Origin: Branchiostoma lanceolatum
Lineage: Eukaryota > Chordata > Leptocardii > Amphioxiformes > Branchiostomatidae
Length of the DNA: 64,000 nucleotides
Direction: 5' to 3'
Assembly (NCBI RefSeq): GCF_035083965.1
Contig: NC_089729.1
Location: forward strand, 16,790,964-16,854,963
Shown: positions 33,973 through 46,924 of the stretch, in pieces
Position numbering within the stretch: position 1 is the first letter of the stretch
Layout of the letters: each line of letters starts with the position of its first letter
Notes under the pieces: model-generated
What the model was told of the DNA's origin: nothing
The model's database searches: none
The model's input: only the letters and a program-made list of their open reading frames with translations
Position numbers and translations under genes: made by a program

Positions 33973-34085
33973 TCACATGTGCAGTGGGAACCATGAGCAG
34001 GTATGATGTGTAATAGTAATTCCTTAGCAATGATGGCTATACTTTAACTTTAATCATATTTTCTTTGTACATCTTGGAAGCACGG
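33973..34085 (+). repeat. Direct duplication flanking an MPG exon, copy 2
   Basis: Second copy of the 33124-33245 repeat, sharing GCAGTGGGAACCATGA, GATGTGTAATAGTA, and CTTAGCAATGATGGC through CATCTTGGAAG. Confidence 0.75.
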
Positions 34086-34236
34086 TGTCAGGGACCCCGG
34101 CAGCAGTAAAATCGAATAATGGATAGTAATACTAGTACATCACTGGAAAAGGGCCACCAAACAGAATGTACACAAAATACACATGTTCAAGAAACACTGA
34201 GATCCATGTATGATGTAGCATATATATTCTCCCCAC

Positions 34237-34698
34237 CTTGACTGGATATGTTGAAGCAGTGGTACATCCCGTAGATGATGTACACATACGCCGTTCCTGG
34301 CTCCATGAACATTGCCGAGTTCCTCTCCGTTTTCTTACTTCCGGAGGAATGCGATGCCTTGTCGTCCCTACCACAGTACGCTTCCGTTTCCACGACCATC
34401 CCGGAAACCGTTGAGTTATCATCGAGTTTCCTGACTATGACTTTTCCCAACAATGCTTTTGCAAGGTCCAGACACTTTTGATCATAGAAGCTATAGGACA
34501 GCCTAGCTTTACACAAACTTGTTGTATCATTGGAAAAATAAGGACTCGTAGTTGTGGCATCAGGTAGAGCAGGTGTTTCTGTTTTGAATTTAGCCTTGAC
34601 TGGACAGTCTGAAGTTTCAGATAGTTTGTGTTTCTTGGGTTTTGTTGGTGGCATCTTCTTTGGAGCTACCGTGCCGTTCTGAAGAGGTTTGTCTCCAA
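34237..34698 (-). CDS. MPG: MPG, alkyladenine (N-methylpurine) DNA glycosylase, core exon
   Basis: MPG excises alkylated and deaminated purines (3-methyladenine, hypoxanthine, ethenoadenine) to start base excision repair in nucleus and mitochondria. This exon gives a Lys/Pro-rich N-terminal tail, then the catalytic fold: LSYSFYDQKCLDLAKALLGK, the active-site VETEAY (catalytic Glu and the intercalating-region Tyr), the His of KASHS, MFMEPGTAYVYIIYGMY and FNISSQ, all at expected spacing. The 3' donor is G/GTGGGG at 34236. The 5' end follows a CTTACAG acceptor, so at least one upstream exon exists that I could not place. An in-frame ATG (MPPTKPKK) lies inside this exon. Three exons total about 300 residues, the usual catalytic length. 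No key residue is missing. Confidence 0.95.
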
Positions 34699-34759
34699 CT
34701 GTAAGAAATATGAACATGTTAATCACAGCATTCATACTTATTAAATGGCAGTATTCTAA

Positions 34760-34853
34760 GTTAGCCTGGTACCAAACCTCAATTATAGCTTCCTAGTCCT
34801 TTCGTTCTATTTAATTGTGGGAGAATGAAAGGACTTGATTTGGATACCTGGCT
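34760..34853. mobile_element. Foldback element related to 9711-9827
   Basis: About 94 bp with inverted arms (AGCCTGGTACC and GGATACCTGGCT; TCCTTTCGTTCT and AGAATGAAAGGA). It is flanked by near-identical 10-mers AGTATTCTAA and AGTATGATAA. The ends resemble those of the 9.7-kb foldback. Confidence 0.5.
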
Positions 34854-34863
34854 AGTATGATAA

Positions 34864-35559
34864 AACTCAGACGTGACATTTGGTCTGGATGTCTGTAAGG
34901 CATATTCCTACATCCTACTACAGACCTGAACGTCACCTCCTAATCAGTCCTATATATATAAAGCATTTCTGAACAATGTCTATATAGAATAACATCCTTG
35001 ATCTGACACATTTTCAAAAGAGTGTAATCTTATGACAACAGTATACCAATACCACCATGATACACAAGGATATAGACAAAGTACTAGATCTAAAATCTAA
35101 ACCAACTTATCAACTCAGCCTGGCCTAGTCTACAGTGCAATCCAGACTGGTGCAATCAAGGAGGTTTTGGTGCAATGTTTGTTTATGGTTTTACCTGCCC
35201 AGACATGTTCACTCACTCCACCTACCGGACCCTTAGCGACCTGCACCACCTTACACCTGTTCAGCCAGATGTACTTGTTGTCTACAAAACATTCCAGTTC
35301 ATAAATTTCTCTTGTTTCCCTGCCACAAACTGTCAACAACAACAAACAACGTGCACACCTACCCTCTGTTCGGTCAAAGGTCAAAAACAAGATATTTAGA
35401 GGGCCACGAAATGTTTTTCTAAACAGTTCGATTTCAATGCAGCCAAGATACCAATCCGTCAGAGTAAATTTTAGATTCAGTACATTTATATTCTAAGTAG
35501 GAAAAAGCTTTAAAGGAGGATGAAAAGCGTGGATTGGGGGTTTTATATGTTTTTAAATT
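34864..35559. other. Upstream flank or first intron of MPG
   Basis: No certain exon is seen. On the minus strand an open stretch ends at GTCTGGGCAG followed by GTAAAAC (about 35198), in a phase that would join the MPG core exon. It has no ATG and no family match, so I do not call it. Confidence 0.3.
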
Positions 35560-35719
35560 TTATTTTCGTTTTGCGTATCATCGCCCTCTCACTTCCGCCT
35601 TCCTGAGTTGACCCCTGACCTGCGGAATCGAACTCCCCGATCAGCGGCAGATCTGCCTTGTCCGGACAACAATAACGTCTTGTTGCTTCCTTCCCTTGCC
35701 GCTCCAGTCTGGCCGCCGA
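35560..35719 (+). promoter_or_regulatory. Candidate promoter with first-exon donor
   Basis: This GC-richer block contains ACTTCCG (35591-35597, an ETS-type site common in housekeeping promoters). On the plus strand it ends ...CCAAATG followed by the strong donor GTAAGTGAG. It could be a bidirectional promoter serving MPG (minus) and an unknown plus-strand transcript. There is no coding support. Confidence 0.3.
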
Positions 35720-38700
35720 CTCCAAATGGTAAGTGAGACATCGCTCATTGCGTGTGTAAGAACACCAAGACGCTTTAGAACGCCTTAAGGTCAGAAATCT
35801 TAGCGAAAGAAGGAGGAGAGAGAGTGATCTTTACGAAAGTAGGTGTAGTGGGAGGAAGTGTCAAACCAGGTATTACACATCGTGATGTGAGGCCGGGCTA
35901 GCTCGGGCATGCTCCCCCGAGGGCATAGCTCGCTATTCAGGCCTTCCTGTTCCCTAAACAACTAACCAGCTGTGTTAGAGAAGAAGCGATCGCTGTGAGA
36001 GTGTTTTATATCTAATTTGTGACTGCCGTGACGTGGGAAAAAGTAGTTGGGTGTGCACAGCTGAGCCTGACTCACCCCCCTCCCCACAGTGTTTTTCCGA
36101 GTGTCGCATTCCGGTAAACTCCGAGCAGATGTTGGGGCGGAAAATGGTTACGTTTTCTAGCTTCTCCGCCCGCCATCCACCCCTGTCAAAGGAACCCAGC
36201 AGTAAGAAATACGCTATTACCACCCTCATTACATCTGCTTGGAGATTCGCATTCCTGTGGGTTTCAAATGGCGCGCTTCAGAACTAAAGAGGAAGCGACC
36301 AGCCCTGGGCCTGCCCCGTGTGCCTCCAGTGATGTAACGTTCACTACATACCATCCCTATTACTTACACTAACAGCAGTGTATTGATAGTGAAAATGATT
36401 GTTGAAGAAAAGATAATATATCGGGATTGAAAATATTGAGTATGGCTGTCCTGAGCTAGGTCTAAAATATCATAAATTGATTTGAAACTTATCAATTCAA
36501 GGTAGTCAAAAACCTTGCCGTCTCTTTCAGTTTCAATTTCCGAAGAGATATCAACCTCACTAGTTTTAAGGGATCTCTTAAAAGAGTGTGATTCAATGTT
36601 GATGAATCATTTACGTCACAATGGATGATAATTCAAAGAAGGTGTGAATTGTTTAATGATATGAACAGGTGGAACAAAATGTAGAAAGCAAAGTTGTTAA
36701 ACTTGTTTTGTTGCAACTTAAACAGATCACGATAAAATTACCTAGAAAATGTATGTATTCTTGATCAACAGATAGATTGATTTGTACAGGATACATCAGA
36801 TCGACAATTTTATTTTTTAATCTTGAGCACTAAAAAAATGCACTGATGATTTAGAACAATATCCCCCCATGGAGACCCTCCCACTCCACCCCCACATGCA
36901 CACATTTAGGGTGGTCTATTACTGCAATTACTTGAATTAGTACAAATATGTTGCTATTGTTGTTGTGGTCGCCACATGTTGATAATATCCCGGTGAGTCA
37001 TAAATGTGTCATGAACCACCCACGATATGTCAAAGGTCAGAGTTTGATCTTGTGATCGTGACTCTTTGGTATCAAAACCCAGGTCATGTTATCTTTGAGG
37101 AAACATTAATGTAAACATGCACGTTTTCCTGGTCTGTGCACAGGAAAACAGATTTGGTTGATGTCATTCCAGAAATAAAGGTTTGAAAAATGTTATCAAA
37201 ATGTAGAAATAACTAGCCTGGCTTTCTTCTTAGTTTGTTCACTGTGACTCCCATAGTTGCCTCTTCATTAACTAGGATTGCTCCTGGGCTAGAAAATGAA
37301 TTAAGCAATAGTTATAAAGATACTATCATAGTACTCATAACATTTTAGAGGTAGTGGCAAATGAGTGAGTAAACATATAGATTATGGTTAGAAATGCCTG
37401 GGCAAATTATGATACAGAATAATCAGCAACAGAAAATGTTAGGTTATATATATCTACATGTAATTCAGTCAAACCTCTAAGTCTAAGCAAGGAGGTTTTA
37501 CATGTATACCTCCTTGCTCTAATCCAGTGATCTTTACATACGGACCACCTGGCCAATGTGACCACTTTTTGGTGGTGACTCTTAATCCCTAAAGTGCCCA
37601 GATTTTATCGGTCTCCTGAGTCATCTTCTTGGGCAGTTTTGACCGTACAATATAGATCATAATCTTCAGGAAAACAAAAGGTAGGGAAAAAAGAACATCC
37701 ATTTAAACCTAAAAAGTTAATACAGTAGCTATGAGTTTGCATTTTTGTATGTACATCTAACTAACAGAGGAAGTAGAATGTACTGTTGGTAAATACTGGA
37801 ACTAAGTAACAAAAGGGGCTTATCTGGCCTTATCACTAAGGTACTGCCGGAGTAAACAAACAAACAATGGTAACAGATAAGAGATGTCTGACCCCTTTTT
37901 ATTAAGCAGATGTGCCGTGGTAGGATTACATAGAAATTCAATAGTCTCATTTATCATAGCGGCCTTCAAGGTCATTATTTCATTCCATATCGTAGCCATA
38001 TTTCATCCACGCTTATAGGTCGGCTAGCGGTCAATATATCCATTATCGACTTTGCAGGCAAGAAGTGATATGTCAGCTTTGGTTATAATCACAATGAGGA
38101 GACATGTTTAGTATGGGAACATGTAACAGGTGAACCAATAGTCATATCTAAGCTCAGACAATGGAAGGGATTCTTTTATGTGATTTTCAATATATTCAGC
38201 AGTCTTTGCAGGTGTATAGTATTATAATGTGGTAAAAACATACATGATATAGTCTCGGTTAAGCTTACGGAAGTTCCTCACAATAGAAAGTGATTTGATA
38301 AAGATCTTATCTGGGGTTAGTAGTACTTATTACTGTTAATTGTATCGATGTGGTAACAGGTGTCTTCCATCATCACAAAGCAATGTTTCAATAACATACA
38401 TTTTCTGAGGGAAAGGAATATTTACATAGCATAGAAACTCCCTGTAGCTTTTAGTAGTTTGTTATAAGTAGCCAGTAGTATTTTATTGTTTGCCTTACAT
38501 TGTACCTGTTAAACTTTGACTAAAATGACTTTTACTGACTATTAGTATTTGAGATTTAATAATATTATTGATATTTGTGTGACTCAGCTAGGCAAACTTT
38601 AGTTCATACATGTAGTTGGAATAAATCAGTTGGTAAACATGCCTATTCTTTGTAACCAGGCAAAAATTGTAGAAATGTCACATGTTTCGGAAATTTCTTA

Positions 38701-39349
38701 CATACCTGTCTATGTACTATCTATTATCAGCAGTAAACATATTTGTACAGTAACTTAGATAGCTAACATATGCATCATCAATTGACTGAAATTTGACAAA
38801 ATAAGAAACCGACTCATACAAACAGGAGGTCACAGTACACAATCTATACTCATCAGCGAATATGACTTGATGCTCGGATAGTTTTTCGATGTGGCAACCA
38901 AGCAGACAATTGTCTTTTATTCTCTCCACAGATCTAACCATATCGCATATGTTCAGCTTTATGGAAGCACTTACCCATTCAACGGATATCCGCTGTTGGA
39001 AAATCAATGCTAAGATGCCCGCCGTTAAAATCTGTTGCATAAAGTATATGCTTTCCTATGTAGACAAAAGGGGCTATCGCTGATATACAACTAGATGGCA
39101 GCCAGATATTGAGGGAACCGAAAGAAATTTGCTGGATTGTTTTAAGGCCTTAGGCCTAGAAATGAAAAAACAAACATGAGGATTTTGTGATTATTCCATC
39201 ATACATGTAGAAGTGGGGAATAGACGATAAAAGGATCCCCCTTCTAACATGTTCCTCCATATATGGTATTATTTAGAGAAAAACACCTGTAGTCCTGTAC
39301 ACCTGTATCGATGTATGACTTGTAAATTTGAGCTGTCTATCAGACACGC
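35720..39349. other. Intergenic, mostly featureless
   Basis: A GC-richer stretch to about 36300 has no recognisable protein. At 37466-37590 a degenerate repeat (CAGTCAAACCTCTAAG, then GACCACTTTTTGGTGGT) resembles the one at 10070. The remainder is AT-rich and I see nothing in it. Confidence 0.4.
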
Positions 39350-39850
39350 ACCCCGGCCTAGCTTCCAATCTCATCCCAGTGCTGAGTTATAGATTTCAGG
39401 AGAGGATGCATTATCATCCTAAGTACGCCGCCGCTGTAATGTCCCTGGCTCGTGCTTAATGTCTGACATTGACCGTGAAGGCTTAAGCCTGGCAGGCTGC
39501 CGTCTGAACTTGGACCCGCGTATGTAAATAGGACGGCGCCTTCGCACTTTTCATCTGCTCCGAATGCATTACGTTAAAGAGTTTCGATGCCAGGCGTGTT
39601 TAGTCCGACGTGATTCCCAGCAGTTTAATCTGCCATTGTCCTTGTATATGACCTTTTCCACGGCCGTCCTCTAATGAAGGATGGGACGGCTCCATTAACT
39701 GCATTTAGGCGGGCCGTTCTTTTCATTTTGCCGCACGCCTACGGGACACGAGCACTGGTAATTGAATTTGAGGGCCGAGAGGTGAGCTGCGATCTGGCTT
39801 TGCACTTACGGTGTATCGTTATGTGCGAGGAGGACCATACAAGGTAGCTA
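39350..39850. promoter_or_regulatory. GC-richer non-repetitive block, candidate regulatory element
   Basis: About 500 bp of complex sequence stands out from AT-rich flanks. It has several TAAT-type homeodomain cores (for example GGTAATTGAATTTGAGG near 39757 and TTAATCTGCC near 39627), no repeat termini and no ORF. Candidate enhancer by composition only. Confidence 0.3.
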
Positions 39851-40522
39851 GACGTCATTTATTATGGGAAATCTGTGTGATTCCCCTCGGGTAGGTCTGG
39901 AATATACATGTGTCCTCTGCTGGACCGTGGTATTTGTTATATGGACTTATCATACTGACGTTCTTATAGCCAGAGGTCATTGGATTGCATAAAGTAAGAC
40001 GTTGGAAAGAATTTGATGAGAGTAGACCTTTGTAGGGGCACAAACTAAAGTAATTGATCACTGCGAAGTTTTGTTGCACGCTACGGTAATTTTCATTCAA
40101 CAGGAATATTGGCAGCAGTTTAGTAGAATGCCGTGCACAGGGATCCCATTTTCTGTGCAATATTCTCGTAACAGTCTAAAGTGGGGATGACATTTCCAAC
40201 ATGTTCGGGATGACATTGTAACAGTCAGCTCGCTGTCTGTTACAATATTGTTCACGTGTCTCGTTTTCATTACATGTCGTCTCTTCGCAAGCCGTATATT
40301 GCAAGACATGTTGGCTTCATTTTGTGCTCCCATATGAAGTTAACTTGCTGTCTACACTAATGCTCTCTTGTGATATTTGAACTGATAAACATTTCCACAA
40401 GAATCAATGACTTGGGGATTGTAGGGTTCAGTCTATTTATCAGTTAAAGGTGTATTGTTAGGAAATAGAGTGGTGATACTTACCAGATTTTACTACATGA
40501 TGTAGAGTACTATAGCTGATAA
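39851..40522. other. Intergenic, nothing recognised
   Basis: No supported feature. Confidence 0.4.
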
Positions 40523-40705
40523 GGCCACGCCAATTTAATTTGTTGGTTAACAGATTTTTATTTTCCAAAAACAAAAATTAAAGAAAAAAAAAATCATGAA
40601 AACAGAAGGCTTACCCAGCCTTCTGTTTTCATGAGTTTTTTTTTCTAAAATTTTCTTTTTTGGAAAATAAAAATCTGTTAACCAAGAAATTAAATTGGTG
40701 TGGCC
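40523..40705. mobile_element. Harbinger-type foldback MITE, copy B
   Basis: 183 bp from GGCCACGCCAATTTAATTTG to TTGGTGTGGCC. TAA flanks at 40520-40522 and 40706-40708. The centre is a palindrome built on ATGAAAACAGAAGGCT and AGCCTTCTGTTTTCAT. Confidence 0.88.
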
Positions 40706-40708
40706 TAA

Positions 40709-42999
40709 AGGTACTTTAGAGCTGCTGAAGGCCTTTGGGGCCTCAACCCTATACAAGATAACCGTACTACTACTAGTATATTGGCAGGGATATTGAAATG
40801 TTACAGTTGCAATTTTAGGCAAGTAAATTGTATAATAAAACCTGGTTATAGTAATTCAGGATTCGTAATAATGTTTCGTCTATAAGCGTATCAGGGATAA
40901 GGAAATGGGAGATAGGTGTAGCACTTCCCCCTGCTGAATGTTTTATTGCTGAGGTGGTCACAGGGGAAATGTCATGAGAAGGGCAGGGTTTTGTCTCAGT
41001 TAAGGAGGGAATTGTAGCAATCGTGTTCCAGCAAAGGTTAAAGTTCTGACTTGATGTTAGACATGGTTGTGATACGCTGGCGTGGTGCCAGAGCCTTAAC
41101 CATGCTGCAGCTGGATAATGGTGGAGGAAATGTGAACACAATAGCATTGGGCAGATCTAGAAGAGGAAGGATTCACTGGGGTTGCAACCCTGCCTTTTCA
41201 TGCCCAAATATGTATTTGGCAAAGGTTTATAAAGCTGTAGATGTACATGTATATCTTGCAGATAGTAGTCTAGGGCCTGGACATGGCATATTGATGGAGT
41301 GACTGTGGCTGTGATGTACAAGTCTTCAGTCTGTCTTAGACCACGAAGTTGGACGTCTGAGTAGAAACAGTTCATGTCTTAATTATATTTCAAACACATT
41401 TCTTAAGTTCTTGACTCTTGGGAAAAAATAGCTCAATAGAATCGAAATATCAGCAATTTTTGTGGTCATAGAATTAGTGTATGAAGGATTTATAATAGTT
41501 AAAGCAGAAAAAACAATATTTTTCTGGCCTAAATGTCAAGTGCTTCCTACAACAAGGGAAAAAAGGACGGATGTGCCCTTTCCTTCTACATAGAGGTCAA
41601 AGTCTTGTAGGGAGGATGATCAGTTGTTAGCATGTCAATCGCCTGAAGGACCATGCAGCCCCTGGCACTCCTGATAACACACACTACATGCCACACAGCC
41701 ATTGGCACCGCATCAACAGGACAAGAGCCACAATGCACTCAGAATCATAAAGAACCTGCCAAGCTCGTGGAGACAACCTAAGTAATTAGTACCACTGGTG
41801 TATCAGTGTAGTTATTGCTTTGGCTGAGTAATCTTTGCCAAGAAAGGGCGCACGTTGACCGTAGTACGATTTATCAACGTTTGTTCTCTAAACTACTTGC
41901 GACATCAACGTACATAAAGTTGCGTTGTCAACGTGCAATAGCGTCGTAAAAGTAAAAGTGTTGAATGAGGTCAGCCTTTGAAATAGGATATCTGTGTGAT
42001 AGCCATTAAGTTACTCTTTGTAGATATATGTTCCATTTGTAGTTAACCCTCTCCCTGCTGCCTAAGTCTGTAACCAGAACCAAGTAGCTACTTCAGCAAG
42101 GAAAGGCCTAGGGTTAATGCAATTTAGCACAGTAAAAGGTGAACATAATTTAAAAGAACCTAAGCAAAAGTCAATATCATACACGCATGCATGTTGATGC
42201 ATAACTTAAAGATCAGATTCTGAAGACAAAATGAAAAATTACAAGCTTTAAAGTTGGAAGGATTTTCCACGCATAGAATGCTGTCATTATGCATATGAAC
42301 TTGAATAACTCAGACAGTCAAAGTCAGGCTGAAATAATGTTTTAATCAAAGCTAGCAGGAGTAGCAAATTGCTTGAATCTGTTGGTTTCTTACTTAATAA
42401 TCCCAGAGCTGTTGAGGTAACGGAAGAACGATGGCATTTAACTGTAGACAAACTCTGCTAATCGATTTGCCGGAGGCGTCAATGACAAATGAAGCAATGA
42501 ACTTATCTGGGGTAATTGCAAATCAGTATTTTCCATCAACCTAGGGGTGGGCAATTATTTGCTTCTTAGGGGGGCCTTTGAAAGTTATTAAAATGATGGT
42601 TAATTTATTACTGTGAGTGAATCTGATATGTGACATTTCTTAGGTATTATTTCAAGGAGCAAGTTTTCCTTATGATAATTAAGACAAAGGACTCATCAAA
42701 TATAGCGTAATGGAACAGTCTTTGTAAATGGTTGTTACCCCATGAGCAGAATGGTATGTTCCTCATGTTACTGTCATTAAGTCGATCTTGACAGATGGAA
42801 TCCTTGGATTATCTTCTGATTATTCTAAAGATTACAGGAAGTATGGAGTGATATGTTTTGGCCTTTATTGGATTCTGGGAGAAAATGATGGGGTGTGTGC
42901 GTTGGCAGCGGAATTGGTATTGTAGGAGGGAAGGTGTGTTCATTTGTCATGGCCTATGGTCACTGCACCGAACAGCGGTATCACTCCATTATTCATCGA
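40709..42999. other. Intergenic, nothing recognised
   Basis: No gene or transposon terminus is supported. A mixed-composition block at about 42400-42550 might be regulatory. Confidence 0.4.
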
Positions 43000-43504
43000 G
43001 TGACATTACCCGGGGTATCGGAATGCCGCTGAAAAATTATCGGTATGCATGAATTCTGGGGGCGCAATTTTCAGAGGTATGGACATTCGTGTCCATAACA
43101 GCAGAAGTCATTGATTGGTCATTACTCAGAATTCCCCGACGGCCGCGAGGTCGTTAAACCCCTCACAGACCCCTCCCCCTCCCGGTTCACATTACACTCC
43201 TCAGTTTTACACAGAGTGCTGTCTAATTACAATGGTTGGGTCGGGGGTATGCAGATGAGCAAACAGCGCGTACTTGAGTGGTGAGGACGCGTGTTTGCTC
43301 TCGTGGTCCCGTCGACACGGATTCCCCGGGCAGGGTCACCTCGTTTCATCATGATCCATGTTCAAACCGCCGGCAAAAATTGCTCGGCTCAAGTGCCCGG
43401 TCCTCATATGTGTGCTTCTTAAGGGTCCCCTAACGCTAAGGTACATATATTGAGCCGGCAGAGATCTCCAAGCCACCTGCTTGCAGTGGTTGTTCAGTCA
43501 ACTG
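43000..43504 (+). promoter_or_regulatory. GC-richer block ending in a strong donor; candidate promoter or enhancer
   Basis: Complex, CpG-containing sequence between AT-rich flanks. A TATA-like ACATATATTG at about 43442-43451 is followed about 55 bp later by CAACTG and the donor GTAAGT at 43505. This would suit an untranslated first exon on the plus strand. It also has TCTAATTACAATGG (homeodomain-like). There is no coding evidence. Confidence 0.3.
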
Positions 43505-46325
43505 GTAAGTCGGATTTTGTCTTTCATTATCTTACCAAGGTGGTTTGATATTACATTCATATGGGAGAAATTATGGATTACAGCTTTAATAGGTAACATT
43601 GAAACAGGTATTTACATATTTTATGACAATTGGGAATGCTGTAACAAGAGGTTGTATTAAATGGGAAAGAGAGCATTTTCATAGGGAATAGTCTTTGCCG
43701 ATTTTGGAGTGAAATTTGCCTTATGCAGACTGTTTAAAAAGAAACAACAATGTTTATTTGTAATTTTTTTCATTCTGTCAGTTGTTCTGAACCTAATGTA
43801 GTTTTTCTCTCCTTGTCTCAAATTCAGCTTTTTTCAGTCAGCTTCAAAGTAAACCTCAATAAAATGTGCCGTAAAAAATGCAGTTGCAATCAATGTATCA
43901 AATTGCCCTCATAAACATACCCTCTCAGTATTTAGAATAAACATTATTATCTCAGTAATTCAGATTATGCTCGAATTCAGAAGTTGAATTTTATTTCCAT
44001 AGGAAAACAATGAAAGCCCTGAAATCATCATTCGTTCATAATTCAATAAAGATATCAAACCTGTATCCCAGGTCGATATGATAACAGTATTACTTCTCAA
44101 TTAGCAGTCTTGATATAGCAGGAATTTCCTATTCTGCAAGCGTACTCTATTCCTCGTCGTTTGTTCCTATCTTATCTCTAAAACTGGTAGTCTAAATCTC
44201 CTAGGGAGTTCTGTTTTATCTAAATCCCCAAAGCGGGACATCTCTGCAGACAGAGATTGGAACGTGCCAGTGTTGCTTATCTACAAATTATAGAAATGCA
44301 GCAGTCGATCCTAATCAGGTGGTGAGAGTGAAGAGGTCATAGGTCAGCTGGAGCTGTTGCTCCCTGCAGCCCATCACTGCTGATGGTGGCTCGAGCCTAT
44401 CATCTCTATGGGCCCAATAATCAATACAGTTACTTTCTATCGCACCCCCTCTAAGGATCAATGGTATACTGGGTTTGAAAAGAGTGTATGGCATTTAGTT
44501 ATTCAAGCTGATGCTAAATATTTAGAGCTGCTAAAACGTAGGATGGAAATACCTTGTACCAAGTTGGTAGTTCAGTATCACATGTCACTGAGGCCACAAT
44601 TCAGCTGGAATTCAATGATGAATTATTTAGTTGGGAAAATGTATAAGGGATTACGGGGATACTTCTATTTTTATCAGAACCTGGCATGGTCCCTTCCGGT
44701 AGAACAATGGCCTAAACTTGTTTTCCGACTGTACAAAAATGGATGTGTGTGCGAGACCTTTCTTGATATATCTTCTTTGTTCAGATGATCCACCTGACAG
44801 GTTGTTGGAAACAGAACCCTTGGACTAGATGACCAGTTTGTTATCTGTTGCCAATCAATAAAGGAAGGGTGCATGCATATGACTGAGTTTTGTTTCAAGG
44901 AAGGATATGATAAAAGAAAACAAACCGGAAAGACAACCAATCACTTATCTTTTTTTCCCTTTTGGGAAAAGCATAATGAAAGGGTACATGCACCTACATT
45001 GTAAATGATATATATTGATGGGCAGATCAATCTTCTAAATGTTCCACAATTAGCTATATCTCCATTTCCTAGAATAGAATAGAACAATTATGATGATAAA
45101 TGTGTTGATAGTCGATGTGGGATTTCCATACAGGTAAGCTTAATATAGCGTTGTCCTTTAGGATATATGTATGTTCTCAGACAATGACATATAACTGAAC
45201 AACAGTATACTATACATGTAGCTATATAGTATATGTGTTATGAGTACAGTGCAATAATATCATAATCATATAAAATCTTACACAGTTTGGTGTTTGGACC
45301 AAGGACCAAGAATGGTCATTTATAACATTATAACACCAGTCCGTCCTATTCAATACATTCAACACATCCGATGGAGTCATGATCCTTTTCTTTTAGTTTG
45401 ATTTCCTAGTAGATTTCTTAAGTTTTGAAAGCCTTGTGCATTACCAACTACATGTATAAGAATGCATCTCACATGTCTGTTGAGTACAAGAATAGCAGCA
45501 GATAAGACGCTCTAAAGCCCCTACACCAATGTATCTAAGAACTGCTAAGAGCAATTTCAATTTCTTTCCTGAGTTGAGACCCTCAGGCAAGAGTTGGATT
45601 ACTTCCCCAGCCACAATTGAGTCTGATTTGGAGTGAACTGGGGTTTCTGGCTGGCCTTGAAAGTGTCCACAAGGGATGGCTATCTGATTCAGGAACTAGA
45701 AAAGCTCTCAGAGAAAACCAACCTGTGGGAGGCCAGCATGGACTTCTCATCAGTTAGGATTTGCAATTTCGCATTCAAACTGGAAATATTCTAGTTGCTG
45801 TAATCTTTATGAAATTGACATTTAGTGCCACTGTTAACCACATTTGCGTGCGGATTTCTTATCAAAAGTGCTCAAAAGCGGCACAAAAATAAGCTACATT
45901 GTGATCTTTTAGTTTTACGCGCCTACTGTAAATAGACCGATATCATAGCCCCACCCACCTCCATCAAAACGTAGAAATGCAAAATCAAAACATAAAAATG
46001 CAACTATTTGACAGACATCCAGTCACTCTCTCATTGGTCGAACCGCTAATTGTGATGGACAGTCAGGATGAGTTTATTAGGGCTTGGATTTTCTATCAGT
46101 TCTCACCACTACGACATTGTATCTTTGCTCCTTTAATGTCGATATGTAATGGTATGTTGTCATTGAAACTTACTATATGTGTAGGAATGACTAGAAATTT
46201 GATTTTTTTGTATTCAACTTCAAGTTTCAAGCCTCATAAAATGCTTTGGATGCCTTTAAGAAGAACCTGCAGTTGTTAAGAAAGCTGCTAGGGGCCCCTC
46301 ACATTTTGACGCTTTTTTCTGAGAC
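43505..46325. other. Intergenic, nothing recognised
   Basis: AT-rich. A 126-codon open frame at 44408-44788 has no family resemblance or splice support and is not called. Confidence 0.4.
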
Positions 46326-46328
46326 TAA

Positions 46329-46564
46329 GGCCACACCAATTTAATTTCTTGGTTAACGGATTAATTTTTTTTAAATCTTAGCATGAGGACATCATTATAA
46401 CAGAAGGCTGGGGTGAAAACTTGCACCTGACCCTGTTCACTCCCTGAAACTGTGTGCACCAAAGTACAAAGTTAACTTTCCTGTGAGATCCTGTTTTCAT
46501 GTTGATGATCCAATCTAGCTTTTTTTTAAAATTCCGTTAACCAAGAAATAAAATTGGTGTGGCC
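46329..46564. mobile_element. Harbinger-type foldback MITE, copy C (long form)
   Basis: 236 bp with the family TIRs and TAA flanks (46326-46328 and 46565-46567). Unlike the short copies, it has a non-palindromic centre with GGTGAAAACTTGCACCTGAC. Copy G at 57391 carries the same centre in the opposite orientation. Confidence 0.85.
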
Positions 46565-46649
46565 TAAGCCCTACAAGCAAACTAAAAATCATGAAAAGCC
46601 TTTAAGAAAAGCCCTTTCCTAACTTTTTTTGTCAAATTCTTATCCACTT

Positions 46650-46792
46650 ACTAACCAAAATTAACCATCCAACCAATTGCAACTAACCAACCAACCACCC
46701 ATCCACTCAACCAACCAACCAACCAACCACTCAACCAACCAACCAACCAACCAACCAACCAACCAACCGACCAACCGACCAACCGACTAACC
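46650..46792 (+). repeat. CCAA microsatellite
   Basis: Imperfect run of (CCAA) units with CGAC and ACTC interruptions. Confidence 0.95.
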
Positions 46793-46924
46793 ACAATTAC
46801 ACACTGTACAGTCATATATCTATATTTCTATTTGCCATCTCTGACACAACTGAACTATGATACATGTGCATGTTGGTACATTAGGTATAATGAGACAAAC
46901 ATGATTTTCATACTTTCTTAGACT

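Noticed and set aside
35130..35390. Possible upstream MPG exon on the minus strand
   Set aside because: Phase and donor would fit, but there is no ATG in frame and no resemblance to MPG N-termini.
40610..40640. Possible terminator or miRNA hairpin (AGAAGGCT...AGCCTTCT)
   Set aside because: It is the palindromic centre of a Harbinger-type foldback MITE and recurs in copy D.
44408..44788. 126-codon plus-strand ORF
   Set aside because: No recognisable domain, no splice or promoter context, and a length possible by chance in 64 kb of six frames.
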